From: Lineus longissimus
Taxonomy: Eukaryota > Nemertea > Pilidiophora > Heteronemertea > Lineidae
NCBI RefSeq assembly: GCF_910592395.1
Contig: NC_088323.1
Location: forward strand, 11,457,501-11,521,500
Length of the DNA stretch: 64,000 bases
Direction of reading: 5' to 3'
Positions 20,479-31,316 of this stretch are shown here, in pieces. Made by a program: the position numbers and the translations under genes. How positions within the stretch are numbered: position 1 is the first letter of the stretch; each line of letters opens with the position of its first letter. Below the pieces are notes generated by a model, which ran no database searches, had not been told where the DNA came from, and worked only from the letters and a program-made list of their open reading frames with translations.

Positions 20479-22054
20479 CCCTCACCGAAAGGCAGTGCAC
20501 TGAAAATGACTGCATCACACTGCTTTTGACTGAAACCCCCACTGCATATGACTGTCTTAGGCATATCATTTTTTCTTAATGTTTTAATACCACTGATTTT
20601 GACTGAAAGACCACTGCAAAGCACTGCCACTTGCATATCAGTATGAACGACGTATTTCAAAAACACTGCCTATGACTGAAAGACCACTGATTTCCACTTC
20701 TCCAACTCTGATCGAAACCCGTGGCATTTTCAACATGACTGAAAACCACTGCTTTATGACTGGTGAGATTAAGACTTGATGGCAGTGTAAAGCAGTGGTA
20801 ATTGCAGTCAAATTCAGTGTTAAATATCACCCATAATGCAACCTGAGACAGGAAGCTAGTAAGTTTGAATTTGATAGTCAAACATTCAATAAATCATGGT
20901 AGCTCTTCATATTTCTCGATATTTACCCGAATTTCAATATGAGAAGAGGGGAGTTTTAGTCAGTTTGAATTGGAACACATAAGGAGCCAAATGAATGCAA
21001 AAAGGGTAATCTAGACGGACACTGAAGTTGTATTTTCAGCAAATCAAGAAGGCTGTAGGCCCTATAGGTGTTGTAATGCATGCATACACTGCAAGATATC
21101 TGCATGTATCTTCATGCATCTACTGTAGGCCCTAGGTGTTAATTGTAATGTATGCATACACTGCAAATTATCTGCATGGGAGCTCAATACACATCAATCA
21201 GTAGATCATTATTCTACAGGCCGCGTGCAGTTACTTTATTTGGACGTCAACTTGATCTAGCTTCAATCCCTGACATCACTGACAGTAGCTATGTGCCATG
21301 TGTCGTTTCAATTGTCTAGTGGCCCCATCTGATCACTGTCATTATGACAAAGTTTGCAATGACGTAGGTCAAGAACGTGAATTTGTCATCTTTTTACTGT
21401 GTCACGTCATCATGCAATGGCGATGTCCTCTATTTGTGCAGATGACGTCATCACTGCCATATTGGACGCAAACACACCATCTAAAATAGGACAGCAAAAG
21501 TAACAGTTCGCTAGAAGTTTTTGCTTTTTCGAACAATTTCTTTGGTTGTCATCAGCACAGGGGGGTCACGTCCCCCAAACCTCTCTCGGCATCCGTGCCT
21601 GCATGCCATTAAATAAATTATTCATATTAACACTGAAAATGACTGCTCCCTCCAAGAGGTTTTGGAAATGGCAGTCAAAATCAGTGGTGTTTCAGTGTGG
21701 ATTCAGTGTGCTGCGAAATATTTAAATTAACACTGAACCCCACTGCCAGCCCTGTGCATGATGCATAGTGGGGAGTCATTTTCAGTGTCAAAAGCAGTGG
21801 AAATCAGTCAGCCTAAATATTTAAATGAGCACTGCTTTTGACTGCCTTACCACTGATTTTGACTGTTTTACCACTGCTTATGACTCCCTAACCTCTATTT
21901 TTAATTGCTGTATAACTGTATGCTTTGGTATTGCGTGACTGAAAAACACTCCCTATGTCTGCTTTCCACTGATTTCAACACTGCCATAAAAATGTGAGGT
22001 AACACTGCAACCTGACTGAATCCTGACTGATATCACACTGCTTTTCGGTGAGGG
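20479..22054 (+). mobile_element. Unclassified DNA element, copy 2, 1576 bp, 2-bp duplication
   Basis: Ends are CCCTCACCGAAAGGCAGTG and, inverted, CCCTCACCGAAAAGCAGTG, a short imperfect inverted repeat. Both 400-base ends hold dozens of CAGTG and GACTGAAA repeats. Flanks are CT|...|CT; removing the element and one CT joins the two exon-like pieces 20278-20478 and 22055-22536 in one frame, which supports these borders. Left 432 bases match 1-432 inverted. Internal 75-80 bp direct repeat at 21056-21178. No transposase. Subterminal arrays and 2-bp duplication recall CACTA-like elements, but the ends are not CACTA. Confidence 0.8.
21056..21178. repeat. Direct repeat, two units of ~65-80 bp
   Basis: TGTAGGCCCTA-GGTGTT-GTAATG-ATGCATACACTGCAA-AT-ATCTGCATG occurs twice, from 21056 and from 21124, within the element 20479-22054. 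Confidence 0.75.
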
Positions 22055-22536
22055 CTCCCACCAATGCTACCAGCAGCAGCACACCAACAAAGCCACGCTT
22101 CACAGCAAATAACTCCTTCCAGACACCGCCAAAGTCACCGTTCCCATCCACCATGGCCTCACCTACTCCATCCACCAGTGCTTGCACCCTTAAAAATTCA
22201 AAGAGACCGCCAACCTCATGTAACTCGACAGCCAGCACACCAACTAAAGTCCCCAAGACAGACTTCTTTGAAGATGCTGATGACGACCTTGATGAAATAT
22301 TCAGCCAGCCTCAACCATCTCTGGAGGCCTCATACAAAACGAGCCCAAAGTCACCATCTTCATCATCAACAACTGCTGATGTCAAGGATACCAGCAACAT
22401 CAGCAAGCCACTATCCACACCTAACAACCCTACGAAGGACAAAGAAACAGTCCCCTCCACTACCGCACCCTCTACCCCTGATGAAGATAACCAATTCACA
22501 ATGGAGGAGGCACTGACCATCATCGATAAGGACTAA
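22055..22536 (+). pseudogene. Exon-like coding segment, second part (Ser/Thr/Pro-rich, acidic C-terminus)
   Basis: Continues the frame of 20278-20478 after the inserted element. It encodes a low-complexity Ser/Thr/Pro region (TNATSSSTPTKPRF), an acidic patch (DFFEDADDDLDEIFSQPQ), more Ser/Pro sequence and an acidic end (FTMEEALTIIDKD) before TAA at 22534-22536. A polyadenylation hexamer AATAAA lies at 22872. Composition suggests a disordered nuclear protein; no family is recognised. Codon use is biased to C at third positions, unlike the A/T-rich surroundings, which argues for past selection as coding sequence. Confidence 0.5.
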
Positions 22537-22871
22537 TATATCTCAAAGTCAAAATACTCAACACTCCTCACAATGAACCCATTTTCCTTCAACTAAAATC
22601 ATTCTCCATGACAATCATTATTCATCTTGCCCTTACTGCTGATAACTTGCTGCAATAATTATTACTGCTGATGAACACCAATAATAACACTTCCTGCTTC
22701 TTCACTGCTGTAATTAGAGTCACTGCTTAAAACGTCCTGCCCACCTTCACTTTACAAGTTACTGCACCGGTATTATCACCTCAGGGACAGCTCCAACAAC
22801 ATAGAATTATATACATGCCACAGTTGACGCTTTTATTACAATGTAAAACACATGTCAGTCATATTAGATTG

Positions 22872-22877
22872 AATAAA
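22872..22877 (+). terminator. Possible polyadenylation signal
   Basis: AATAAA 335 bases after the stop of the exon-like frame; 22537-22871 would be its 3' untranslated region. Confidence 0.35.
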
Positions 22878-23380
22878 CAGAGATTTTATCGAAGTAACAC
22901 TTATTACTTTTTTCCATTCTCCAGGCTTGATACAGACTTCCCTCCCCATACACTATGGCCAGGTCCAAAAGGCGCCTCCTGTCACGTTCAACACAAAATA
23001 CCTATGCCACGGGGTAAAATTTGCTATGTGTGAAAAAACACCATAATTTCTGTCCATCGGCCACCTTTGATTAATAATTATCTTTTTCTAATTTCTCTAC
23101 TCACGCATATTCGCCGCAACACTGACAAAACCGCGTGGATTTCTGAGTGTCCGTTCACACAATAGGCCTAAGTAATTAGTTAATAAGATGAGTAAACAAA
23201 TGCAACGGACTAATTAGGATACAAAAACGCAATGCCATGGGGTAATCATGTTGATTAATTACGCAAATATCTCACCTGTCGGGCCTACTCGACTCTCCAA
23301 GCGCACGCGGGAAACCATTGTTTTTGCCTACTGTCCGTAATTGGGAGGGAATTGGACCAAAAATTGGCCATCGCCCTGTC
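22878..23380. other. Non-coding part of the pogo/Tigger-like element
   Basis: AT-rich sequence between the exon-like frame and the GGACACCTCT subterminal repeats; no open frame of note. Confidence 0.4.
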
Positions 23381-23525
23381 CGCGATTCTGAGTAGAGAGG
23401 TGTCCGCCGCGCAGAGGTTTTTGTTATTGGAAATGACTTAGAAAAAAATCAGGACTAGCCGGACGCGTCCGTAATTTAGAGGTGTCCGCCTGGCAGAGGT
23501 GTCCGCTGAGGGAGGTTCTACTGTA

Positions 23526-24053
23526 CTTCTTTGGTGGGACACATCATGATATTGGCTAAGAAACGGATATGCGTCATAGGATGTAAACCTACAAACTGCC
23601 TTCCGCCAGGCAGTATAAAAAGTTTCAATTGTCCTATCATTCAAGTCCCAAATGACACAACCATACAAAGACATGCATTAAGTGTTAAACAATCTCAATT
23701 TTGTTTCGAATTTACAAAAATGGAATTTTGACTCTGCGATTAAAGTCGGACATAGTCCTGGTTACCTCGGAATTCCTTGCATCAGTTCCAATAAGGTGGC
23801 CTAAATGGTCGGCCGACCCCTCTACAACCATGCGTGCACCTTGGAAAGCTATTGGAGGCGGACCATCAGCAAAGTTTATACAATTAGGCCTGAAGTATAA
23901 GAAGTGACACTTAGTGGCATTAAAAAGAACTAGATATTCCTCGGAATATAAATGGAGGCGACGTTTAGCTGGGTTCCAAGTGAGAATTTGGTTGGACACA
24001 ATATTATTAAAATTGTCCCAACAAAGCACCCCTGACCAGAGTCCTTGAGGCAC
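23526..24053 (-). pseudogene. LINE (non-LTR) reverse transcriptase, C-terminal part
   Basis: On the minus strand, in two frames. The first (24053-23712) begins MPQGLWSG, a decayed form of the RT PQG motif, then ATKCHFLYFRPN, IAFQGARMVVEGSADHLGHL and TRTMSDFNRRV, the thumb-side region of non-LTR RTs. The second (from about 23674) has SLYGCVIWDLNDRTIETFYT and AWRKAVCRFTSYDAYPFLSQ, the post-RT region. The YxDD catalytic box is missing. It is cut at 23525 by the pogo/Tigger-like element and continues at 19139. Confidence 0.8.
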
Positions 24054-24390
24054 TCTAGAAGTAAGTTAGCTACTCAGACTATACACTACTCTCCATGACA
24101 TACATGTAGACTGCCTTATTAATCCGTGATTTCATGTACTTTAAGCTCTGTACACACTGACAACATTTTGGGAAACATGTTGGCCAACATGTTGTCCAGG
24201 TGTGATGTTATCGAAAATGTTGGCAGTGTGTACAGTTCGGAAACATTCGGTAACATGTTGGCCAAATGTTGCTCAAATGTTGTCGAAATAATACAAAATC
24301 AATTTTGTTGCCGAGTGTTGTCGAGTTTTATCCAATCAGAAATAGGCCACAAATCACATGATCTACCTGAAGCCATGTGATGTAGTCAAA

Positions 24391-24482
24391 ATAGCAGCCT
24401 CCAGCAAGGAATGGTTATTGAGTGAAGTGGAACAACTTATCGCAGTATGGGAAAGTTGTGCCTGTTTATGGGATGAAAGTAG
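24391..24482 (+). pseudogene. MADF/Myb-like DNA-binding fragment
   Basis: Reads SSKEWLLSEVEQLIAVWESC then ACLWDESRQE. The pattern W..EEV..LI..W......LWD is the first helix of MADF/Myb-SANT-like domains, as in the second protein of Harbinger elements. A decayed inverted copy is in 26531-26625. Fragment only. Confidence 0.45.
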
Positions 24483-24980
24483 ACAGGAGACAGTGGTAGG
24501 CCCATGCTGGTCTCTCATACATATCCATGGTCTTGTCCACACTCTTTTCTCATCTTTACGTCTTCTTTGCCGTCTTTAAATCAGGATACGTAAAATTATG
24601 GCAGAGCCCACGACAATACATCTTCTTCTCTTGGAATCTTCCATTGTTTATGAATTTCCGTCCAAAATCCTCATTTTCTCAGAAACATTCGATAACAAGT
24701 TGCCCAACATGTTGTCGAATGTTGTCATGTGTATACAGGGCCAATTTTTTGTTGCCCAGGTGTGTTGCCGAGATCTTTCCGAAAATGATACCGAAAATGT
24801 TGTCACTGACAACATTTTGGGAAACATGTTGGCCAACATGTTGTCCAGGTGCGATGTTATCGAAAATTTGACCCTGTATACACATGACAACATTCGACAA
24901 CATGTTGGGCAACTTGTTGTCGAATGTTTCCGAGAAATGAGGATTTTGGAGGGAATATTTTGGAGGGAAATTCATAAACA

Positions 24981-25125
24981 ATGGAAGATTCCAAGAGAAG
25001 AAGATGTATTGTCGGTGGCTCTGCCATAATTTTACATATCCTGATTGAAAGACGGCGAAGAAGACGTAAAGATGAGAAAAGAGTGTCGACAAGACCATGG
25101 ATTAATATGAGACACCAGCATGGGG
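24981..25125 (+). pseudogene. Harbinger transposase N-terminal fragment
   Basis: From ATG 24981 the frame has a run of basic residues (IERRRRRRKDEKRVSTRPWI) and then NMRHQHGA. The order basic block, W-x-RPW(I/L), R-x-x-H/G-A is typical of the start of PIF/Harbinger transposases. After HGA the frame leaves the family. An inverted partner copy lies at 24499-24600. Confidence 0.45.
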
Positions 25126-25185
25126 CAAATTTTGTAGCTATTTCTAGAATAGCAGCTTTCTTTTTGTTCTTGTCTTTATATTCCC

Positions 25186-26514
25186 GGGTGTATACAAAAC
25201 CAAGACCTAAGACATAAGACCTAAGACCTAAGATCCCCCGAAGTACAAAACTAAGACCCAGGTACAAAACTAAGATCCCCGAGGTACAAAACTAAGACCC
25301 GGGGAGGCCAATTCCAAACTAAAATTTTGAAGAAAAATATCAGAGTCTTAGTTTTGTACATCAGGGGATCTTAGTTTTGTACGTACAAAACTAAGACCCC
25401 TCGAGGTACAAAACTAAGACCCATGATTTATTTCCAAATTCTGCCCCTAACCCTAACCCTAACCCTAACCCTAACCCATAATTGATATTATTTGGAAGAA
25501 AATTAATTTTTGTAGTATATTGTAAAACGGAAAATTTTGGCGGCTGGTTACGGTATTTTCACGGATTTGTTTGAATAAACTTTATTTAGAATTCCTGTTT
25601 TGCAGTTTTTATTTTTGCGGATTACAGACATTCGCAAAACACGCAAAATTGAAAATACCACAAAAATTTCCCATTTTACAAGTCATAAATGAAATAGCTT
25701 AGTAGTGTGTTGAGTTAAGAAGGGAGTCTCTGTTGTGTATAATGTATTGTTCTATGCAACATGTACATACGCATGGATGTTTGATACAACCCATGTTCAT
25801 TTCGTTGTAAAAGCTGTGTTTGACGACTCTCTACACTTAAATGCCAAAGGAACATTTTCATTTTGCTTCTTGGTATATTTTCAGTTAAGTCTCCCACAAA
25901 TATTTTGTACACAATTCTCAAAATATTCTGATCGATTTATGTAAATTCATTAAATAATGGCCTATATTGCAATAACGTTGTTTGACTCGGTTAGTATGTA
26001 ATTGATGGATAAGAAAACGTTAATATTTTACTCGTTCCAACTCTTCCGATGGCGGCGCTCCTCCGAATGACTCAAAGGAGTATTCCACCGGTTTCGCCAC
26101 TTTTTGTGGAGCTTGATGGAGGCCATATATGCTAGAGTATATGCTAGAGTGATGACCGGTCGTGCCTGCATAGTGCATATGGAGGTATTATTGAGATGAA
26201 GCAACTGCATGCATCTCAAAGGTGATATTACTACATCAAAATGAATTCGAAAGAGGGGCAGAATTTGGAAATAAATCATGGGTCTTAGTTTTGTACCTCG
26301 AGGGGTCTTAGTTTTGTACGTACAAAACTAAGATCCCCTGATGTACAAAACTAAGACTCTGATATTTTTCTTCAAAATTTTAGTTTGGAATTGGCCTCCC
26401 CGGGTCTTAGTTTTGTACCTCGGGATCTTAGTTTTGTACCTGGGTCTTAGTTTTGTACTTCGGGGATCTTAGGTCTTAGGTCTTATGTCTTAGGTCTTGG
26501 TTTTGTATACACCC
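25186..26514. mobile_element. Foldback element with perfect 9-bp target duplication
   Basis: Ends GGGTGTATACAAAACCAAGA and its inverse, flanked by TATATTCCC at 25177-25185 and again at 26515-26523. Arms of about 260 bases (25186-25450; 26255-26514) are nearly perfect inverted copies built from the 16-base unit TACAAAACTAAGAYC. The ~800-base centre carries (CCCTAA)n at 25443-25479 and otherwise unique AT-rich DNA. Nine-base duplications are characteristic of Mutator-type (MULE) elements; no transposase is present. Confidence 0.9.
25443..25479. repeat. Interstitial telomere-type repeat (CCCTAA)n
   Basis: About six contiguous CCCTAA hexamers. It lies inside the 25186-26514 foldback, just after the left arm, and is absent next to the right arm. 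Confidence 0.95.
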
Positions 26515-26875
26515 TATATTCCCTGGATGTTACATCCCATAAACAGGCACAACTTTCCCATACTGCAATAAATTGTTCAACTTCACTCAGTAACCATTCC
26601 TTGCTTGAGGCTGCCATTTTGACTACATCACATGGCTTAAGGTAGATCATGTGATTTGTGTCCTATTTCTGATTGGATAAAACTCGACAACATCATTAGC
26701 ATCTCGGCAACAAAATTGATTTTGTATTATTTCGACAACATTTGAGCAACATTTGGCCAACATGTTACCAAATGTTTCCGAATGTTTCCGAACTGTACAC
26801 ACTGCCAACATTTTCGATAACATCACACCTGGACAACATGTTGGCCAACATGTTTCCCAACATGTTGTCAGTGTA

Positions 26876-27090
26876 CCCAGGAGAAGCCAGGCAGACGACT
26901 GATATTTTAAACCTATTATGCATGACTTAGTCAATGTTTAATCTGGTGTAGTTCAATATGTGATGTATAACAATTAATTTCTATATCACTGGACCTTCAA
27001 GTTGCTTCGTATTATATACATGTAGATGTAACTGTTGACTAATTGTTCCTCTCGAGATAAGAAATGTATTTTGGGTGTTTCTGCTCATGC
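26876..27090 (+). repeat. LINE-like 3' sequence, second copy
   Basis: Inverted match to 18650-18890; starts next to the end of the Harbinger-derived foldback, at CCAGGAGAAGCCAGGC. Confidence 0.6.
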
Positions 27091-27530
27091 TTTCAAATAT
27101 TAGAAATTCAGTGGGATATTGACACAATTAAAAGAACTATCAGACACATCAATCTATATATTTTGACTACCAATTAGCCATCCTTAAAAAAACATCAATA
27201 TAAATACTATCAACAAAATATCATTTTTAAGGCCAAATATAAGCGTTTGGATTTAAATTTGACCGCATCTTTTTGGTGTAAAATAAGTAATGGACTTTGA
27301 CTAAATGCCGGTATCAAGCATTGTTAGTAGGCCTACAATTTGGATTTCTTTATCTTGTGATGCACGCATTCACTTGCGAGAAGAAACTCAACGTGAACAC
27401 AGTCTTACTCAAATATGTCCAGCCCAGACTAGCTGGATGAAGCAGGGTCCTTCAACATTGACAGGTTGCCAAGCTGTGAATACATCCAAGGCTTGCTGGG
27501 AGCTACTACAGGGGACGCAATATTCATTTT
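27091..27530. other. Non-coding intronic region
   Basis: AT-rich, nothing recognised. Confidence 0.4.
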
Positions 27531-28240
27531 GGCTCACCGTAGGGGAGTCTATACAATACAGCAGTGTCCGTCCTTATCGTCCGTCCTCCGTATCCTGTTT
27601 TTAAAACAGTGGAGGTTGGAATAGCATTTTTTTTAATTTCAACTGCAGTCTCCGATCATAAAAGGGGGAAAAAAAGAATAAGAAATTGTGTTATGTTAAA
27701 TAAAAACACTCGTATTTCCCGCGTTGGAAACTAATGAACATTATGGTGGCGTCACTTGTTTTAATGAGACTCATTTTCAATAAAATTTGTATTGTAGGTT
27801 CTCCTACCAAGGATACATCACATATCATACGGGTTTTTGATTTGACCTACTTTTCAAGGTCACAGAGGTAAAATGGTGTAAATTGGTCGTTTAAGTGTTA
27901 CTATGGCACGTTTCTTAACCGCTACAGCTGTGTACTTGAAATTTGGTACTAATAACTTCCTATGTCATGTTACCTAGGACACTGAATTTTGGTCTGATCT
28001 TATTCTCAACTTGGCCACCAGGAGGCCAAAACTAAAAAAGGTAAAAAGTGCAATATCTCCCTTATTAGTGACTTGTTTTCGATGATATTTTATGGTAGGT
28101 ACTCCAAGCAACAAAACATTACACGTCATCCCGACTTTGGTTTGATCTATATACTATACATGTAGAATATATTTTAACCAGGATGAATTCCTAACAACCA
28201 AATATCTATATGGTGAGCACAATGGCCCCTGGCCGTTTCA
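27531..28240 (+). repeat. GGCTCACC tandem-repeat element, short copy
   Basis: Begins GGCTCACCGTAGGGGAGTCT with GTCC-rich DNA, and ends GGTGAGCACAATGGCCCCTG. A stretch (27612-27780) unlike the family is inserted near the start. Two tandem units remain. Confidence 0.85.
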
Positions 28241-28260
28241 TTGATAGTTCCTTTTCCTTT

Positions 28261-28620
28261 TTGGCTCACCTTATGAGCCTATGCAATGATGCAATGATGC
28301 AATGACGTTTCTTAGCGCGGCATGTTTCGTAACTGCTTGAGATCGGGACTTAAAACTTAGTACACATGTTCCCTTCGATCCAGTGGCGAATCGTACCAAA
28401 TGTTTTTCCAAAATTATTCTTGGTTTGGCCACCGGGGGGGGGGGGGCATAATGCAAAAAGATAAAATATGCAATAGGACCCGCAATTTTGGTCAGATTTT
28501 CATGAAATTTTTTTGGTAGGTACTCCAGCAAGCATACATTATATGAAATACGGGTTTTTCGATTTGACCTACTTTTGAAGGTCACAGAGTTCTAAATCAC
28601 TGATAGGTGGCAAGTTTTGT
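28261..28620 (+). repeat. GGCTCACC-family fragment
   Basis: Begins GGCTCACCTTATGAGCC and holds one diverged unit, with a run of 15 G at about 28434-28448 and a TTTGACCTACTTTTGAAGGT block at 28564. The 3' end is missing. Confidence 0.7.
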
Positions 28621-29678
28621 TTCTATTTGAGCTAGAAGGTCTTAGACAAGTGTGGACTAGTGTCTAGGACCTTTTATTCTACCCCAAAGATTTGGCCCCC
28701 TCAAAATCGATAATTTCTCGGAGAAAGTGGTTTTTCAATTTCTGTGATCTCGGCCCCGAGACTTCAAATGACTTGAAAAGGATTGTATATCAAGATGAAG
28801 AGAAAAATTTAATTATTACCGATTTGTGCCACACGGTGGCGATAGTGGCTACTGAATGATTTCCTGTGCGCATCGCTGGGATCCCTGCGCAAACGTGCCT
28901 GCCCAATTAGGACATTTTTCCTTGAGAGGAAAGCTTTACAAAATCCTCGAAAATGTTCAAGATGCCGATAAAATATCATAAGCTTATTTTATTCAACTTT
29001 GGGAGTCAATAAAGCTTTCCGGGTGTTTTTATTGTTTTATTCCATTGTATTTCCTCGAGAAAAATGCTGGAAATCGGTGAATTTTCTAGCAAATTTTGAA
29101 CTGTAGATATTAGTATTTTGACAGCAGCTGGCAGGAAAATGACAAACTAACAGGCACAAAGATCGTTTGATTCACCAGGTAAGTTTGCTTTCTTTAATAT
29201 TTAGGTCAGTGCTTGAACTCTTGTTCATTTCTGGCCTAATCAGATAAGTACATAGAGGTTTTTAGACAAGTTTGTTAACTGGTAGTTCACGACCCGGGTT
29301 TACAATGCATTACACATTGTTACATGAGATGGCATGAGTTGGCCACTTGGATTCGAGGTTGATGTATTTATTTTCTTACATTCCACCTCGTCAATCCACT
29401 CCACTTTTCTGCAGGTGTAGCTGTAAAGCGAAAGGATTTCGGGTACTGATTTCATCATGAGCACATTAGGTTCACTGTTTTATCAATAGTTATGAGATAT
29501 TTTGTATCAATGGTAGATATATGTACTTCTCCCACTGCACATTTTCTCTTTTCAGTGATGAATAATCAATTCGAGCTACTTTTTCCTTGATTTTTGGGAA
29601 TTATTGTTTCATTTCCCAATACCCTGTAGAGCCTTGTGTGGTGATCAACATGGCTCCCCTGTCATGCCTGTGCAAAAT
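28621..29678. other. Non-coding intronic region
   Basis: No gene or clear repeat identified. Confidence 0.4.
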
Positions 29679-31316
29679 GAGACAAGACCACAATTGAATA
29701 TTCATAGGTTGGAGGTTCCAGACCTATCAATTAGACGCGAGTATGTTTTCAACTGTCAAGTGCATATTTGGAGAGGTATTGAAAATATATTTGGTGTGGA
29801 AAGTCTACAGAAATTAAGAAATTATTTGATGAAAAAATTAATTTTGCTAATTCGGTTATGGATCACGTCCAAAGTCTGCACGCGATATTCGCCTGCGAAA
29901 TCTGTCCGAAAATCGAACGGCAAATGTGTGGCGATAATATGAAATCGTCGGTATGTCTGATGCGAAATTCGCCCACAATCGCACCTATTCTTCGATTTCG
30001 CCCCAAAAATCGCTCCTGGCGATAATCAAGCGATTTTACGAAATTGGTGGCTCTTGCATGCTTGTCCGATATTCGGAACGATTTTGCAACGACTTTCGCC
30101 TTGTTTTATCGGCAGAAAAGTGCAGTCATGTGATGTAAACAAATCGGGTCATACTAAACAGCGTCAATCAGGTTTAAACACATACTTAAAGCCATCAAAG
30201 TAAAATCGAATGGTCATAAATGAAATAAGCAGGACACTTCCTGATCGTTTCGTGACATTTGTGTGCTAGATTTAATAGCGAGGGGTCGTCTAAAATGTAC
30301 CAGCGTGCACCACTCAGTCGGCGGCCATGTTGGATTTGACTTTGGGGAAATGATAGGGCTTCCCAATACAACAGGCCTGTGATTTTAGACACCATCTCCC
30401 TTATCTTACACCCAAAAGTCATGAAATTCTCAGGAAATGTGTTTTTTATGGTGTACTTATTACGTTTATGGCCACTAAATTTTATTTTGATGACTTCATA
30501 CCCGACTTTAAACCAGGTGAACGCTGTTGGGCGCTGGTGGACGCTGTTTAGGATGACCGGATACTACAACGATCTTGATTGGTTGGCTGAGACTCGGACA
30601 CATAAGCCTAACTATGATTAACTGTATGATTCGGTACATTCCGCCACAATCCTTCAGAATGCATACCATAATACTACCTAACAACCTCAAACCTCTGTGC
30701 CAAATTTGTGTAGCTCCTCGTGGATAGATGCGATGTATTTGATTACTGGAGTCAGGTTGACCGGGAATTCCAGTTTGTGTTTTTGTTTGACCAGTCTGCT
30801 ATCAGCTGATGTCGGAATTTGCATAATTACAACACATGTAATATTCGCTCCGTTCCGATGGTTGGTGAGAGCAAATAAGGCGCGATTATTGTTTTCGCCT
30901 GCGATTTTCATTCAGTCTGAATTTGCGCCTGATCATAATAGAGTCGCCAAGAAGGGAGCGATTTGGAGGCGAATGAGTGTGGCAATATTCGACCAGGTGA
31001 ATTTTTCGCCCCGATTCGCACAGCGAATATTCACGTGCAGACTTTGGACGTGATCCCTTATAGGGGGCGTGTTTTGAGATTTTTCTGCCAGTTGGCTGAA
31101 AAGAGACGAAATCTCAACGTCTGTCCAATTTGCCGATTATCAACAAATTTCTGTGGTCAACTACCAGTTTACTTTTCATCATTTACTTGCCCACCTGTTC
31201 GGAATATCATATGAAAATATCAGATTCACAACCCCACGCATTATTTGATGCGACGCGGTCAAACATTGACAATTTAACTGCTAAAAGGCTTAAAAAATCA
31301 ATGGTGGTCATGTCTC
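29679..31316 (+). mobile_element. GAGACAAGACCAC-family MITE, copy D, split by a nested element
   Basis: The two halves (29679-29859 and 31057-31316) match copies A-C. The middle is a separate insertion (29860-31056). No matching flanking duplication is seen for this copy (AAAT and TTAT). Confidence 0.85.
29860..31056. mobile_element. Nested non-autonomous DNA element, 1197 bp
   Basis: Ends GGATCACGTCCAAAGTCTGC and its inverse (about 33 bases of inverted repeat). The flanks are TTAT (29856-29859) and CTTAT (31057-31061), and the uninterrupted MITE copies show what the empty site looked like (GGTAATAGGG). The inside contains several GCGAAATTCGCC-like subrepeats and no transposase. Confidence 0.85.

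Larger units (their letters stand above)
19142..23523. mobile_element. pogo/Tigger-like DNA element, 4.38 kb, TA duplication
   Basis: The left end CAGTACAACCTCTCTATTGC and right end (inverted) CAGTAGAACCTCCCTCAGCG are each followed by several GGACACCTCT-type subterminal repeats (19161-19225; 23390-23515), and TA flanks both ends (19140-19141; 23524-23525). CAGT ends with TA duplications are typical of the pogo/Tigger branch of Tc1/mariner elements. It interrupts a LINE on the minus strand. No transposase is recognised; it contains the exon-like frame 20278-22536 and the element 20479-22054. Confidence 0.8.
24143..26875. mobile_element. PIF/Harbinger-derived foldback element
   Basis: Arms 24143-24482 and 26524-26875 are inverted copies of each other (about 340 bases), starting ACTGACAACATTTTGGGAAA and rich in the palindrome CAACATGTTGGCCAACATGTTG. 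A second, inner palindrome has arms 24499-24740 and 24885-25125 and its spacer repeats the outer terminal sequence (24805-24870). The arms contain pieces of Harbinger genes (see 24391 and 24981). A 1.3 kb foldback (25186-26514) sits inside. Target duplication is unclear (GTAC near both ends). Confidence 0.7.

Noticed and set aside
1-20910. A single 20.9 kb Polinton with 432-bp terminal inverted repeats
   Set aside because: Length is right for a Polinton, but the repeat's true outer ends face inward, a third homologous end exists at 22054, and 10.6-20.4 kb contains host exon and unrelated repeats rather than Polinton genes.
25443-25479. A chromosome end or telomere boundary
   Set aside because: Only about six hexamers, enclosed by a transposon with a target duplication, and unique DNA continues on both sides.
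28434-28448. G-run as a functional quadruplex
   Set aside because: A single homopolymer of about 15 G, more likely a slippage product in a degenerate repeat copy.
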